Source of the DNA: Phocoena phocoena
Lineage: Eukaryota; Chordata; Mammalia; Artiodactyla; Phocoenidae
Direction of reading: 5' to 3'
DNA length: 64,000 nt
Assembly (NCBI RefSeq): GCF_963924675.1
Contig: NC_089226.1
Location: 56,953,690-57,017,689, forward strand
Shown: one piece after another, positions 1 to 10,573 of the stretch
Position numbering within the stretch: the stretch's first letter is position 1
How the letters are laid out: every line of letters begins with the position of its first letter
Position numbers and translations under genes: made by a program
Notes under the pieces: generated by a model
What the model saw: the letters and a program-made list of their open reading frames with translations, nothing else
Told to the model about the DNA's origin: nothing
The model's database searches: none

Positions 1-225
1 ATTTACATGCAGCTGTCTGTCTTTCCCAACACCACTTGCTGAAAAGACTGTCTTCTCTCCATTGTATATTTTTGGCTTCTTTGTTGAAGATTGACCGTAG
101 GTGTGTGAGTTCATTTCTGGGCTCTCTAATCTGTTCCATTGATCCATATATCTGCTTTTGTGCCAGTACCACGCTCTTTTGATTACTGTAGCTTTATAGT
201 GTTGTCTGAACTTAAGACCACCATT
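1..225 (-). mobile_element. L1 ORF2 3' fragment, runs off left edge
   Basis: The + strand reads as the reverse complement of the conserved L1 ORF2 stretch that includes CTACAGTAATCAAAAGAG and the following phrase equivalent to GATCAATGGAACAG. Similarity fades near 225. No A tail is visible because the 3' end lies outside the window. Confidence 0.75.
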
Positions 226-639
226 TTGAATCCACCTAAGTCCTGGCCATCTTCTCCCTTCAGTCCCACTTGCAACCTGGGCAATCTTGATCATGACATG
301 GTTTTAATACCCATCTGTGTATGATGACTTCCACGTTTATAAATCCATACTTTACCTCTCCTCCAGACTGCCAACTTGATATCTGCACTTGGATATCTCA
401 AAGGCATCTCAGGGCTAACATTTGCAAGAGTGGACTCTTGGTTTTCTTTTTCACTCCCACTCCCAATATTCCTTAACCTCTCCCAGTCTTCCCCTTCACA
501 GAAAATGGCACCATCATCTACCCAGGAGTTTGAGACAGAAACCCAGGAGACAGTCTAGATTCCTCCCTTACCACTCCCTTTACCCTCAACCCATCAGCAA
601 CACCTGTCACTTCTAGTTCCAAAATACATCTTGAATGCC
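226..639. other. Intergenic stretch, nothing recognised
   Basis: C/T-rich, non-repetitive sequence on the + strand. Short open frames at 376-616 overlap in different frames and show no protein signature. No RNA gene or promoter pattern was seen. Confidence 0.5.
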
Positions 640-1390
640 CCCACATCTTCCCATATCCATTGTCCTTCACCTGCAGGGACTACCACAACAGCCTCTGTTC
701 TAAGGTTCCTACTTCTCTTACTGACTTATTCACTCAACCAATAGTTGTTAAATGAGCACGTCCTATTTGCCAGGCACCGCTCTGGACACTGGGAACACAG
801 TAGGAGCAAGACTTACCCTCTGGCTTCTTACAGTCTATTCTCCAAACAGTGTTGTCATTGTTTGTTTTTTGTTTTTTTTTTAATTTTGCAACTTCCCTGC
901 TTAACAGTTACACAACAATTCCCAAACTCTTCACCTTGGCCCACAAGTGCCCATGTGATCTGGCCTCTCTGGTAGTTTCTCCTGCCAACCTTCTCCTCTT
1001 CTCCACCCATGTTCACGTGCTGTAGCCACACTGCCCTCCTTTCATCCTTTCAGTTCCGTAAATACATCACACACCCTCCCACCTCAGGGCCTTTACTCAT
1101 GCTGTCCTCTCTGCCTGGAGTGTTCTTGCTCCAGCCTTTGGATTGCTGTCTCCTTCTCCTTCAGGTTCTGGTTTAAATGACACCTTTGAACACCCTGTTA
1201 CTCCCTCTCCTTCCATCCTGGACATTTCCTCCACAGCCCTTATCTCAAGGGGTAGTGTTGAAATCAATCATTTTTACTTTTATCCATTACATAGGTTGTA
1301 AGCTCCTTTAGGGCAAGAAACACGATTATACAACTCACCAATATATACCCAGCACCTAGAAGGTGCATTTATTGAGTAAAGAAATGTGGG
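640..1390 (+). mobile_element. Degenerate L2 LINE 3' region
   Basis: Phrases typical of the L2 3' end appear in order: CTTGGCCCACAAGTGCCCATG near 930, CTCAGGGCCTTTACTCATGC near 1084, a Leu-rich CTGCCTGGAGTG stretch near 1110, TAAGCTCCTTTAGGGCAAG near 1299 and a final block near 1345-1375. A non-L2 segment of about 150 bp interrupts it near 725-880. Confidence 0.65.
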
Positions 1391-1846
1391 ACTAAGGCTT
1401 TCTCCTTCCCACTCTCACCTTTCTCAGAGCTGAAACACCTCCTCCCCTGAGGTTTTTTTCCCTTCAGGCTAAACAGTCAACACAGTAGCCTGGTCTATGC
1501 AGCACTGCCTAGACTGTGTTCAGTGGAGCGCTGCTATCTCAAAAAGGTTTCATGATGAGTTAAGGTTTGAGAGTCAAAGTACACAGTATGCTGAAGTCCT
1601 GTTGTAAAGAGCCTGTTTAGCTCTGATCTGTTCCTCTGTTCCGCACCTACCTCGTTTACCTAAATATTGCAGTACAACTTAATTAGAAACTAGGCAGTCT
1701 GAGCTCAGGGACAGTGGCCAGATTCCACACAGAATTTCTGCAGTCAGCCTGGAGTAGAAACTGAAAGCCTGGGCCTTGGACCAGACAGGCTCCTCAGGGC
1801 CTGAGTGTGCTCTCCATACCCTGGGGGTGATGAATGTGCTGGGCAC
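1391..1846. other. Intergenic stretch, nothing recognised
   Basis: Mixed-composition unique-looking sequence between an L2 fragment and an MLT1 LTR. No coding signature or recognisable repeat was seen. Confidence 0.45.
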
Positions 1847-2325
1847 CTATGGTAGGCTGAGCGATGGCCCCCAAAGATGACCACATCCTAACCCCCAGAA
1901 AGTGAATGCTACCTTACATAGCAAAAGGGACGTTGCCAATGTGATTAAAGTAAGGAGTTTGCCATTATCCTGGATTAATCTGCATTATCCAGGTGGGCCT
2001 GATATAATCACAACAGTCCTTATAAAAGAGATGCAGGTGGGTGAGAGTCACAGGAGAAGGCGATGTGATGATGGAAGCAGAGGCTGGAGTGACGAACTTG
2101 GAACACGGAGGAAGGGGCCGCAAGCCAAGGAATACAGAAGCTGAAAAAGGCAAAGGAACAGATGCTCCCCTCAGAGCCTCCAGGAAGAATCGGCCCTGCT
2201 GATACCCTGACTTGAGCCCAGTGAGACTGATTTCAGACTTCCGACTTCTAGAAGTGTAAAAGAACAGCTTTGTGTTGTTTTAAATTTGTGGTAATTTGTT
2301 ACAGTAGCGATAGGAAACTAATACA
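1847..2325 (+). mobile_element. MLT1-type MaLR (ERVL-MaLR) solo LTR
   Basis: Carries the MLT1 hallmarks: TAACCCCCAGAAA near the 5' end, GGATTAATCTGCATTATCCAGGTGGGCC in the middle with the following CCTTATAAAAGAG, and the 3' end GTGGTAATTTGTTACAG...AAACTAATACA. The element looks complete as a solo LTR. Another copy is at 36044-36520. Confidence 0.75.
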
Positions 2326-2352
2326 GCACCTTGTAGAGGTTCAGTAAGTCTT

Positions 2353-2555
2353 TTTTTTTTTGCGGTACGCGGGCCTCTCACTGTTGTGGCCTCTCCCGTT
2401 GTGGAGCACAGAGCTCTGGACGCACATGCTCAGCGGCCATGGCTCATGGGCCCAGCCACTCCGCAGCATGTGGGATCTTCCCGGACCGGGGCACGAACCC
2501 GTGTCCCCTGCATCGGCAGGCGAACTCTCAACCACTGCGCCACCAGGGAAGCCCC
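2353..2555 (-). mobile_element. CHR-2-type SINE (short form)
   Basis: Reverse-oriented tRNA-derived SINE, with its T-tract at the left and the head ending CGCCACCAGGGAAGCCC at the right. It is flanked by the 12-bp TSD TCAGTAAGTCTT at 2341-2352 and 2556-2567. A and B box equivalents are present, as in the other copies. Confidence 0.92.
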
Positions 2556-2567
2556 TCAGTAAGTCTT

Positions 2568-3150
2568 AATTCAGAACTTTTTCTTTTCTCTTCCAATCCC
2601 AAACAGCCATGGCAAAACCCTTAGCCAGTAATCTGTGCTCCATGAGCTAGCCTGCTCTTCTCTCTGCCCAGAGTAACTTTCTCTTGTATGTACCCAACCC
2701 AACCTCCCAGAACCAGTTCAATACCTCCTCCTCCACGAGGCCTGCTACGATCCCGCCACACCCCACAGATAAAGCAGAGACCACAGCATTCACAGGGGGA
2801 GCCCTGTCCACCTCGTAGCACAGCTGTCCTCATTCACGTCTCGTTTCCCACCAGACTGTGAACATCGGAAGAGGTTTCGTGGATGGACGAATGGATGGTG
2901 TATAAGGTGAAAGCCCAGGGTGGAAGAGGGCTCTGCCCTATGGTCCTTCAGCGAAATAAACATGCTCTGCCTGACCCATGTGTGTGCCCTCATCTGTGTC
3001 CGCACCTTGGGCCCACCATGTGAAGCCACTACGTCAGTTTGCATCCCGGACGGTTTCCTTTGGACATCCCATAAGCCCCTCAAGCCTACTAGGTTTGCAT
3101 GATGCCAGCTGACATCGGCATGTACCAGACATTGCTCTCCTGCATCCCCT
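2568..3150. other. Intergenic stretch, nothing recognised
   Basis: Unique-looking sequence. Open frames on both strands of up to about 126 codons are mutually overlapping and show no domain, signal peptide or codon bias that would support a gene. Confidence 0.45.
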
Positions 3151-3159
3151 GCTGCTGTC

Positions 3160-3560
3160 AGCACCACCATTCATTCCCTCCTCCAATCCAGGCCTCTTCC
3201 TCCTCTCACTCTCCACATTCAGTTATTTAGAAAGTCCTGCTGTTTCTAGCTTATGCACATCTCTCAAACCCATCTTTTTCCTCCATCTCCACTGCCCCTC
3301 CTGCAGGTCACACCACCATCACCTCTTCACTGGACCCTGCTACAGTCTCCTCCCTGGTTTTTCTGCTGTGACCAGCCCCTTCTCTACACAGCAGCAGCCA
3401 GAGGGAGCTGCTAAAACCCACATCTGAGCATGTTGCTCTCCTGGCCCAGGCAGAGCAGATGACAGATGGGTGTTTTGGTCTCCTATGTGTAGCCAATCAG
3501 CTGCCTTGCTCCTTGTCCTTCTCCAGTGTTTCCTAGGAGACCACATCTGCTGATGGCAGA
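3160..3560 (+). mobile_element. L2 LINE fragment
   Basis: Shows the L2-type succession: a CCTCCCTGGTTTTTCTG block, an ACACAGCAGCAGCCAGAGGG block near 3395 and CATCTGAGCATGTTGCTCTC near 3420. Ends are diffuse and the copy is old. Confidence 0.55.
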
Positions 3561-3564
3561 TGGC

Positions 3565-4450
3565 CTCCAGCTACGTCCCTGTCTACAGAATTGTGATACC
3601 CAGTTCTACAAGGAAACCAGCTGCAGCTTCCTTCCTCTGTGGCCACTGCTGTGACCCAAAGGGACCCCGCCCTGCAAGACCAGCAGAGGCCTTCTAAGGC
3701 CTTCATAGGCTGGCAAGCATAATAAACTTGCTGTGACAGGCATTATAAACGGATCCTGCATCAAATACCATTTACTTCAGTAAAAGTTTTGCGAAGGATT
3801 TTTATAATTTTGAGTTTTGTGAAGAGTGAATTATTCATTTTGTTTTGTAACTTGTACTTAACTTTATTCTAACTAAAAATTCGTTTGGGATGCCTGTGAC
3901 TGGTTGGCATAATACTGCATTTGTCGTCATTTAGTTAAACATTTATTAATTTTGATGTTGCTGTTTATCTGCTCATGTTTTAGAGCCAGTATAGTTTTCT
4001 TCTCAGGGCTTAACTATTTGTGTAAGATCCTGGAAAGCTCATGGGCCCCAAGCCATGAGGCCACGAGACTGTTAAGAGGTCCCTGGGTCTCTGCAGAGGC
4101 CTGGCTCCCCAAAGAGCTTAGGGCTGAACTCACACCAGAGCAGGGTGGCTCCCGGCCTGCACTGTGCCATGGAGGATCTGGGGATGAGAAATGGTGGAGA
4201 GAGGCTTTGGGTAGGAGGAGATCCTGGAAATTCTGAGCAACCCCTCCCACCTTCCCCTTGTATCTTCCTGCTTCCCATGCTCCGTCCCCACCATGTGCTG
4301 CCAGCTCAGACCTAGCTCTCTTGAAGTTTGGCTTCTTCAAGAACTTAACGCCCTGAGATAAGTGGTGAGAGATCAGATCTGTTGGCTGTCCCACACCTCA
4401 GTCTCCTTTCTGATACTCCATTTTTAATAACCCCACGTCCCCAGCATTCC
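3565..4450. other. Intergenic stretch, nothing recognised
   Basis: GC-moderate sequence around 4020-4380 between AT-rich flanks. No repeat family or gene signature was recognised. Overlapping open frames at 3952-4394 occur on both strands and look like chance. Confidence 0.45.
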
Positions 4451-4454
4451 AACC

Positions 4455-4690
4455 TCACTGGTGTATATAATGGAAAGAGTGGAGTCTTTGGGGTCAGAAA
4501 GGCCTGGACTCACATGCTGGCTCAACAGTGAATTAGTCTGATGATTTGGAGCAAGTCACTTCCCTTCTCTGAGACCTGATTTCCTCATTTGCAAAATGAG
4601 TTGATAATACTAACTCTTGGCTATGGTAAGGATCAAACATGAAGCCCCTAGCACGATGCTTGGCAGTCTGAAGGCACTTGCTAAAGAGTA
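4455..4690 (+). mobile_element. MIR SINE
   Basis: Follows the MIR core: AGTGGAGTCTTTGGGGTCAG, then GCAAGTCACTTCCCTTCTCTG and TTTCCTCATTTGCAAAATGAG, and ends with a CTTGGCAGTCTG...CACTTGCTAAA block. Confidence 0.8.
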
Positions 4691-4844
4691 GTCTCCTTCT
4701 CTCCAGCCATTTCGGAACCCACAGTCTCACCAGTCACTGAGTTTGGCTCTCATGTCCTGGCTTCCTGCCCTTTTTAGGTGGTCCTTGCCAATAGGGCACC
4801 AGGATGCCAAGCCTATGTGAGGGAGGGGATGAGAGGTCTATTTG

Positions 4845-4971
4845 GTTTTTGTGTTATTTTTGGCCACACCGCGTGGCATGTGGGATCTTAGTTCTCCGAC
4901 CAGGGATCGAACACACTCCTCCCCTAGTGGAAATGCGGAGTCTTAACCACTGGACTACCAGGGAAGTCCCT
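4845..4971 (-). mobile_element. CHR-1-type short SINE
   Basis: A 127-bp reverse copy with GGCCACACCGCG at its tail side and ACTACCAGGGAAGTCCC at its head. TSD-like repeats GAGAGGTCTATTTG (4831-4844) and GAGACGTCTATTTG (4972-4985) differ at one base. Confidence 0.85.
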
Positions 4972-4985
4972 GAGACGTCTATTTG

Positions 4986-5581
4986 CTACATAGTTGATGG
5001 GTGCTGGGCACAGTGGTGGGTGCTTTAAGCAGGTGACACTATCACCCTTTAAGGCCTGCCTGACAGAAATAGCTATCTTTTTCCAACAGGCTCTGCTCCC
5101 CCTTCCCACCCTCAGTATCCCCGGTGCTTCTCCACTCTGCAGAGCTGCAGAAGGCAAAATGAGGATCCTCTCGGCAAAGTTACAAGCCACAGTCCCCCAT
5201 ATTCATCAAGAGAAAATTGATTCTAACTAAAAACCAGTTCCTTCTCCTGACCATCATATTTGACCCTACTACCTAAGCCCAGCAGGAAGGCATATCTTTT
5301 CAAATAGAAAAAAATATAATCACTTAATTTCACTGCTCATCATAAAAAATTTTGAGTCAGCAAAGCAGCTTAATGGATTGTAGCTGATGCATTTTCCTTG
5401 CAGAAAGTGGATGGCCTGTGTCCAGCTTCCACCAAAACTACAGTCATCCTTCAAAAGATGGCAGCACAAACTTGGCCCACCCTTCTATTGTCCATCAAAA
5501 TTTCATGAAGCTTTCTCCTAACAAGGGGCAACGCCTCAAGAAATCCAAGTCAAATATTGCTCAACAAGCAAGAAGTAAGGT
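4986..5581. other. Intergenic stretch, nothing recognised
   Basis: No recognisable repeat or gene. A frame opening at 5418 gives a basic, K/S-rich peptide, but it runs into the hAT element at 5590, so it is not a believable conserved gene. Confidence 0.4.
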
Positions 5582-5589
5582 CTCTAAAT

Positions 5590-5821
5590 CAGCGGTCCCC
5601 AACCTTTATGGCACCAGGGACCGGTTTTGTGGAAGACAATTTTTTCCACGGACGGGGTGGGGGGGGGGAGGATGGTTCAGGCGGTAGTGCGAGCGATGGG
5701 GTGCATCGCGGCCGATGAAGCTTTGCTCACTCGCCCACCGCTCACCTCCTGCTGTGCGGCCCAGATCCTAACAGGTGGCGGACCGCTATCGGTCTGAGGC
5801 TCCGGGGGTTGGGGACCCCTG
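5590..5821 (+). mobile_element. Non-autonomous hAT-type DNA transposon
   Basis: Terminal inverted repeats CAGCGGTCCCCAACC and GGTTGGGGACCCCTG bound a 232-bp element. Flanking 8-mers CTCTAAAT (5582-5589) and ATCGAAAT (5822-5829) match at six of eight positions, as expected of an old 8-bp hAT target duplication. No transposase is encoded. Confidence 0.85.
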
Positions 5822-5837
5822 ATCGAAATTGTCTTCC

Positions 5838-5948
5838 AGTTACCATCATCACCATCTTCAACACTATCATCACCACCACCATCACCACCACCATTACAGT
5901 TGTCATCACCATCACCACCATCATTACCACTATTATCATCATCATCCA
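5838..5948. repeat. Imperfect (ATC/ACC)n microsatellite
   Basis: About 110 bp of interrupted CAT/CAC/ACC triplets. Open frames here on the minus strand encode low-complexity Asp/Gly or Met/Val runs and are artefacts of the triplet repeat. Confidence 0.85.
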
Positions 5949-5954
5949 ACCACC

Positions 5955-6170
5955 ATCGTGAGCATCTACTGTGTATCAGGCAGGATGTACCCTACAACAT
6001 TTCTGTGAGGGTAGCACTATTACCTCTATTTTTCAGGGAGAAAACTGAGGCTCAGAGAGAATAAATCACTTCTCCAAATTTACCCAGCAGGTAAGAAGCA
6101 GGGCTAGGATTCGGAGTGTGGTCATTCTGACTCTAAAGCCCCAGTTTTTTCTACTATGATAAAATTTCTC
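5955..6170 (-). mobile_element. MIR SINE
   Basis: Reverse MIR: GAGCATCTACTGTGTATCAG, then CAGGGAGAAAACTGAGGCTCAG and the tRNA-related block GGGCTAGGATTCGGAG. Confidence 0.75.
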
Positions 6171-6249
6171 TCCCATGTCTCCTTTTATCACCATGAACCA
6201 CCTCTTCCTTTGATTGTCGGCTCTCATAAGCTCCTCCTCTCCACGGCTC

Positions 6250-6520
6250 GCTAATTTTGGGCATACCCTCAAGATTAAATTCTTTATTTTATCCGTATGT
6301 TTTCAACTATGCTCTGTATTATGCACTTGTAGCTACCTCATAGCAGTGCTTACTAGAGTCTATTACTTATGTCCCCTATTCTCCCATCCCTTTCAGACTT
6401 ATACTCCTTGAGGGCAGAGACTATCTATTGGTCAATGTAACCCTGGTGCCCAGGGCTTGACTCATGGTTTACTCACAGTTTATTCAAAAGTTTGTGGCCT
6501 GAATCCATGAATGAATATAT
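6250..6520 (+). mobile_element. L2 LINE 3' end
   Basis: Contains ACTCCTTGAGGGCAGAGACTAT and a terminal block ending in a CATGAATGAATA run, both typical of the L2 3' terminus. Boundaries are approximate. A degenerate ATGG-rich run follows to about 6590. Confidence 0.55.
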
Positions 6521-6779
6521 CAATGCATGGATAGATGAATGAAGAGACAGATGGATTAATGGATGAGTAGGCAGGTAATTAAGTGCATTAACAGATGGTT
6601 AAGGATAACTCTCAAATCGACATTTCAATTCACTACATTCTTACATCTCCAAATGCCTATCAGAACTTTCCACCTGGCTCTTTTGCTGTCACCTAAACCT
6701 GTACAAACCTGAGCTCCGCCCTAGGTGATTCCTTCTTATCTGTTTTCTGACAACGGTGGTCCCCTCACTGGTCCTCTGA

Positions 6780-7410
6780 TTAATTCATTCAGTGAACAAT
6801 ACTTTTTATTCATTTGTTTGTTTGTCTGTCTGCTATGTGCCAAACAGAGTTCTAGAGAATGGAAAAAGAGTACCTAAGACAGGCAAGTTTCCAGGGAACT
6901 CAAAGGGGTTCATAGTCGACAGTGGAATAGACCGGGGTGTAGCAAACAATAAGCAAGTAGAAAGTTAGCAAGATAATAACAGAGCATAATGAGTGATACA
7001 TTAAGGAAATATAATGATGAGAGAGAAGTAAAGGACCTTACAGCAGATAAGATGGTGAGGGATGACTTGTCTGAGATGTGATATTAAGCAAGACCTGAAG
7101 GATGAGAATAAGCCATGCAATATAAGAGCTAAAAGAAGAACATTCCAGGCAGAGGAACCAGCAAATGCAAAGGCTCCAGGGCTGGAAAGAGCCTGGTATG
7201 TTTTAGGATCAGAAAAGGGACCAGTGAGGCTGGAGTGCAGTGAACAGCAAGCAGGAGACTATATGAAAGGAGGTTGTTAACAGATCTGGGCCAGTCCTTC
7301 AGGGCTGGAAAGCCGTGGCTAGGAGTCAGATTTTATTCTAAGGGCACTGGGAAGCCATTGAAGAGTCTCAAATAGGGGAATGACATGATCCCTCTGGCAG
7401 ATGGCAAGGA
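6780..7410 (+). mobile_element. Ancient interspersed repeat, family not assigned
   Basis: Carries motifs I recognise as recurrent in mammalian genomes: GAACATTCCAGGCAGAGGAA near 7139, AAGGCTCCAGGGCTGGAAAGAG near 7169 and GGGAAGCCATTGAAGAGT near 7351. Related fragments occur at 32970-34200, 34985-35760, 40400-40655 and 50840-51110. I do not recall the family name with certainty. Confidence 0.5.
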
Positions 7411-7607
7411 GCTGCCCCCCCAAAAGCCCCAGATGCAGACGCTTCACAGGTAAGTTATCTCAAGTCCTTAGGAAAGGGGTGACTGCAGTTCCATTTAAAC
7501 TGTTAGAGTGCACAGAAAAGGAAAGTATCCAAACGCTTTTGGTAAAGTTATCATAACACTGTTGGCGACTGTGACCAAAAAATGTGCAGCAAAAAGAAAA
7601 CAGTCCA

Positions 7608-7731
7608 GGGACTTCCCTGGCAGTCCAGTGGTTAGAACTCTGTGCTTCTACAGCAGGGGGCCTGGGTTCGATCCCTGGTCAGGGAACTAAGATCCTGCGT
7701 GCCACGTGGTGCAGCCAAAAAAAAAAAAAAA
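7608..7731 (+). mobile_element. CHR-1-type short SINE
   Basis: GGGACTTCCCTGGCAGTCCA head, B-box-like GGTTCGATCCCTGG, GTGGTGCAGCC and then a 15-A tail. Confidence 0.88.
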
Positions 7732-7757
7732 CTTACAAACAAGCTTGGACTGCTTCC

Positions 7758-7800
7758 TTTTTCTTTTCTCTCTCTCTCTTTTTTCTTTTTCTTTTTTTTG
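7758..7800. repeat. Polypyrimidine tract
   Basis: Forty-odd bases of C/T with an internal (CT)n core. Confidence 0.8.
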
Positions 7801-7839
7801 CCTCACCATACAGCAATATTAGTAATCTAAATTATAATT

Positions 7840-9014
7840 AAACATGTTGAAAGATAAAGGTGGAAAAGATGTGATCATCTCTGAAGAGACTGTGAAGACA
7901 TTTGATAAATCCACCATATATTCTTGATGTTTTAAAAAAATTCTTAGTAAAATTGGAGTAGATGAATGGATTCTAAATATCTTGTGCCAAAAATCAACAT
8001 CATGCTTAATGGTAAGGTAGTGGAAACATTTTCATTAAAGCTGAGAATAATAATTCTAGGGGTACATTAGGAACAACTGGATAAGAGAAAGAAGACAGGT
8101 ATAAGTAAGAAGGAAGGAGTCATTTTTGTGAACAATAAGTTCAATATCATCTAGAAACTATTAAAACTAATTAAGAGTTTAGTATAGCTGCTTAGTAGAT
8201 ATCAGTATATGCCAAAATTCAACAATCTTTTTTATAAGTACAGTGAAAGATGTGACTTTTAAATATGTCATTTCAAAGAAGCACATGAAAATATGTTCAA
8301 CATCACTAGCCTCTAGGGAAATGCAAATCAAAATGATGAGATACCACTACACACCCATGGCTAAAATGAAAACCACTGATAGCACCAAACAGTGACAAAA
8401 CTGAATCTCTCATCCACCACTAATGGGAATGAAAAATGATGCAGCCACTCTGGAAACAGATGGTAGTTTCTTAAAAAATTAAACATACACTTACCATACA
8501 ACCTGTAAATGCACTCTTGAGCACTTATCCTAAAGAAATGAAAACATGTTCACAGAAAAACTTGTATAAGCATGTTCATAGCAGCTTTGTTTGTAATCTC
8601 CCCAAACTGGAAACAACCCAAGTGTCCTTCCATGAGTGAATGGTTAAACAAAAGGAATAATTCTCAGCAATAAAAAGGAACAAACTAATGACATATACAA
8701 CTTGGGTGGATCTTCATGGAACTCTGCTGAGTGAAAAAAGCAGTCTCAAAATATTATATGCTACGTATTACATATAGATAACATTCTCAAGCACCAAAAA
8801 TTTAGAGATGGAGAACAGACCAGTGGTTGCCACCCCTCCTCTCTGAGCATTTTCCACCAGGAAAATCAGGGAAGGGTGTGACTATGGAGAGGTAGCAGGA
8901 GAGACAGATGCTTTGTGGTGATAGAACAGTCCCGTATCTTGACTATGGTTGTGTTTGTACAAATCTATACATGTGATAAAATGTCATAGACTATACACAG
9001 GAGATATTTTTTTA
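7840..9014 (+). mobile_element. Old L1M-type LINE, ORF2 end and 3' UTR (left part)
   Basis: Reads as decayed L1 ORF2 (CATCATGCTTAATGGTAAGG near 8000, GAAATGCAAATCAAAATGATG near 8319) and then the 3' UTR block that includes GGTTGTGTTTGTACAAATC near 8948. It continues at 9381-9437 and 14751-14870 after two later insertions. No intact frame remains. Confidence 0.8.
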
Positions 9015-9030
9015 AAAATGAGTGCATGCA

Positions 9031-9364
9031 GGGGCTTCCCTGGTGGCACAGTGGTTAAGAATCCACATGCCACTGCAGGAGACATGGGTTCGAGCCCTGG
9101 TCCAGGAATATCCCACATGCCGTGGAGCAGCTAAGCCCATGCGCCACAACTACTGAGCCTTCGCTCTACAGCCTGCAAGCCACAACTACATGTGCCACAA
9201 CTACTGAAGCTCACATACCTAGAGCCTGTGCTCCACAACAAGAGAAGCCACTGCAATGAGAAGCCCGCGCACCACAACGAAGAGTAGCCCCCACTTGCCA
9301 CAACTAGAAAAAGCCCACGCACAGCAACAAAGACCCAATGCACCAAAAATAAATAAATTAAAAA
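9031..9364 (+). mobile_element. Long-form CHR SINE inside old L1
   Basis: The CHR head GGGCTTCCCTGGTGGCACAG is followed by a longer body of CCACAACTACTGA repeats and an A/TAAA-rich tail. Flanking 16-mers at 9015-9030 and 9365-9380 match at 13 positions, so this is an older copy. Confidence 0.88.
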
Positions 9365-9380
9365 AAAATAACTACATGCA

Positions 9381-9437
9381 AAAACTGCAAAAATCCAAGT
9401 GAGGTCTATATGTAGCCTATTTAATTGTATGGTGTTA
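9381..9437 (+). mobile_element. Old L1 3' UTR, middle piece
   Basis: Short continuation of the 7840-9014 L1 between the SINE and the younger L1. It ends in the younger element's 15-bp TSD. Confidence 0.65.
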
Positions 9438-9635
9438 CACCAGACATGGTCCTGCCCACCAGAAAGGCAAGATCCAGCCTCATCCACCAGAACACAGGCA
9501 CCAGTCTGCTCCACCAGGAAGCCTACACAACCCACTGAACCAACCTTAGCCGCTGGGGGAGGACACCAAAAACAATGGGAACTACGAACCTGTAGCCTGC
9601 AAAAAGGAGACCCCAAACACAGTAAGTTAAGCAAA

Positions 9636-10516
9636 ATGAGAAAACGGAGAAACACAGAGCAGATGAAGGAGCAAGGTAAAAACCCACCAGACCAAACAAA
9701 TGAAGAGGAAATAGGCAGTCTACCTGAAAAATAATTCAGAGTAATGAGAGTAAAGATGATCCAAAATCTTGGAATAGAATGGAGAAAATACAAGAAACAT
9801 TTAACAAGGACCTAGAAGAACTAAAGAGCAAACAAGCAATGATGAAGAACACAACAAATGAAATTTAAAATTCTCTAGAAGGAATCAATAGCACAATAAC
9901 TGAGGCAGAAGAACGGATAAGTGACCTGGAAGATAAAATAGTGGAAATAACTACTGCAGAGCAGAATAAAGAAAAAAAGAATGAAAAGAATTGAGGACAG
10001 TCTTAGTGACTTCTGGGACAACAGACTCACTGACATTCGAATTATAGGGGTCCCAGAAGAAGAAGAGAAAAAGAAAAGGGCTGAGAAAATATTTGAAGAG
10101 ATTATAGTTGAAAGCTTCCCTAATATGGGAAAGGAAATAGTTAATCAAGGCCAGGAAGTGCAGAGAGTCCCATACAGGATAAATCCAAGGAGAAACACGC
10201 CAAGACACATATTAATCACAACAATTAAATACAAAGAAAAAATATTAAAAGCAGCAAGGGAAAAACAACAACACGCAAGGGAATCCCCATAAGGTTAACA
10301 GCTGATCTTTCAGCAGAAACTCTGCAAGCCAGAAGGGACTGGCAGGACATAGTTAAAGTGATGAAAGGGAAAAACATACAACGAAGATTACTCTTCCCAG
10401 CAAGGATCTCTTTCAGATTAAACAGAGAAATTAAAATCTTTACAGACAAGCAAAAGCTAAGAGAATTCAGCACCACCAAACCAGCTTTACAACAAATGCT
10501 AAAGGAACTTCTCTAG
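9636..10516 (+). pseudogene. L1 ORF1 remnant
   Basis: Relic of the L1 RNA-binding chaperone ORF1p. The ATG at 9636 opens MRKRRNTEQMKEQ. A later segment from 9981 gives IEDSLSDFWDN and IRIIGVPEEEE, characteristic of ORF1p, and the terminal codons read PALQQMLKEL. Breaks seen: an in-frame TAA at 9732, a one-base loss near 9775, a TAA near 9865 in the shifted frame, and a further frameshift near 10270. The remnant corresponds to about 293 codons, a little shorter than the usual 330-340. Confidence 0.85.
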
Positions 10517-10573
10517 GCAGGAAACACAAGAGAAGGAAAAGACCTACAATAACAAACTCAAAACAATTAAGAA

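Noticed and set aside
5418..5687. 89-codon basic peptide frame as a small gene
   Set aside because: Its last third is hAT transposon sequence and no homology is recognisable.
5677..5949. Asp/Gly-rich and Met/Val-rich minus-strand peptides
   Set aside because: They are frames through an ATC/ACC microsatellite.
9131..9793. 220-codon minus-strand frame
   Set aside because: It crosses a SINE and the start of an L1 in antisense; the peptide is a translation of repeat sequence.
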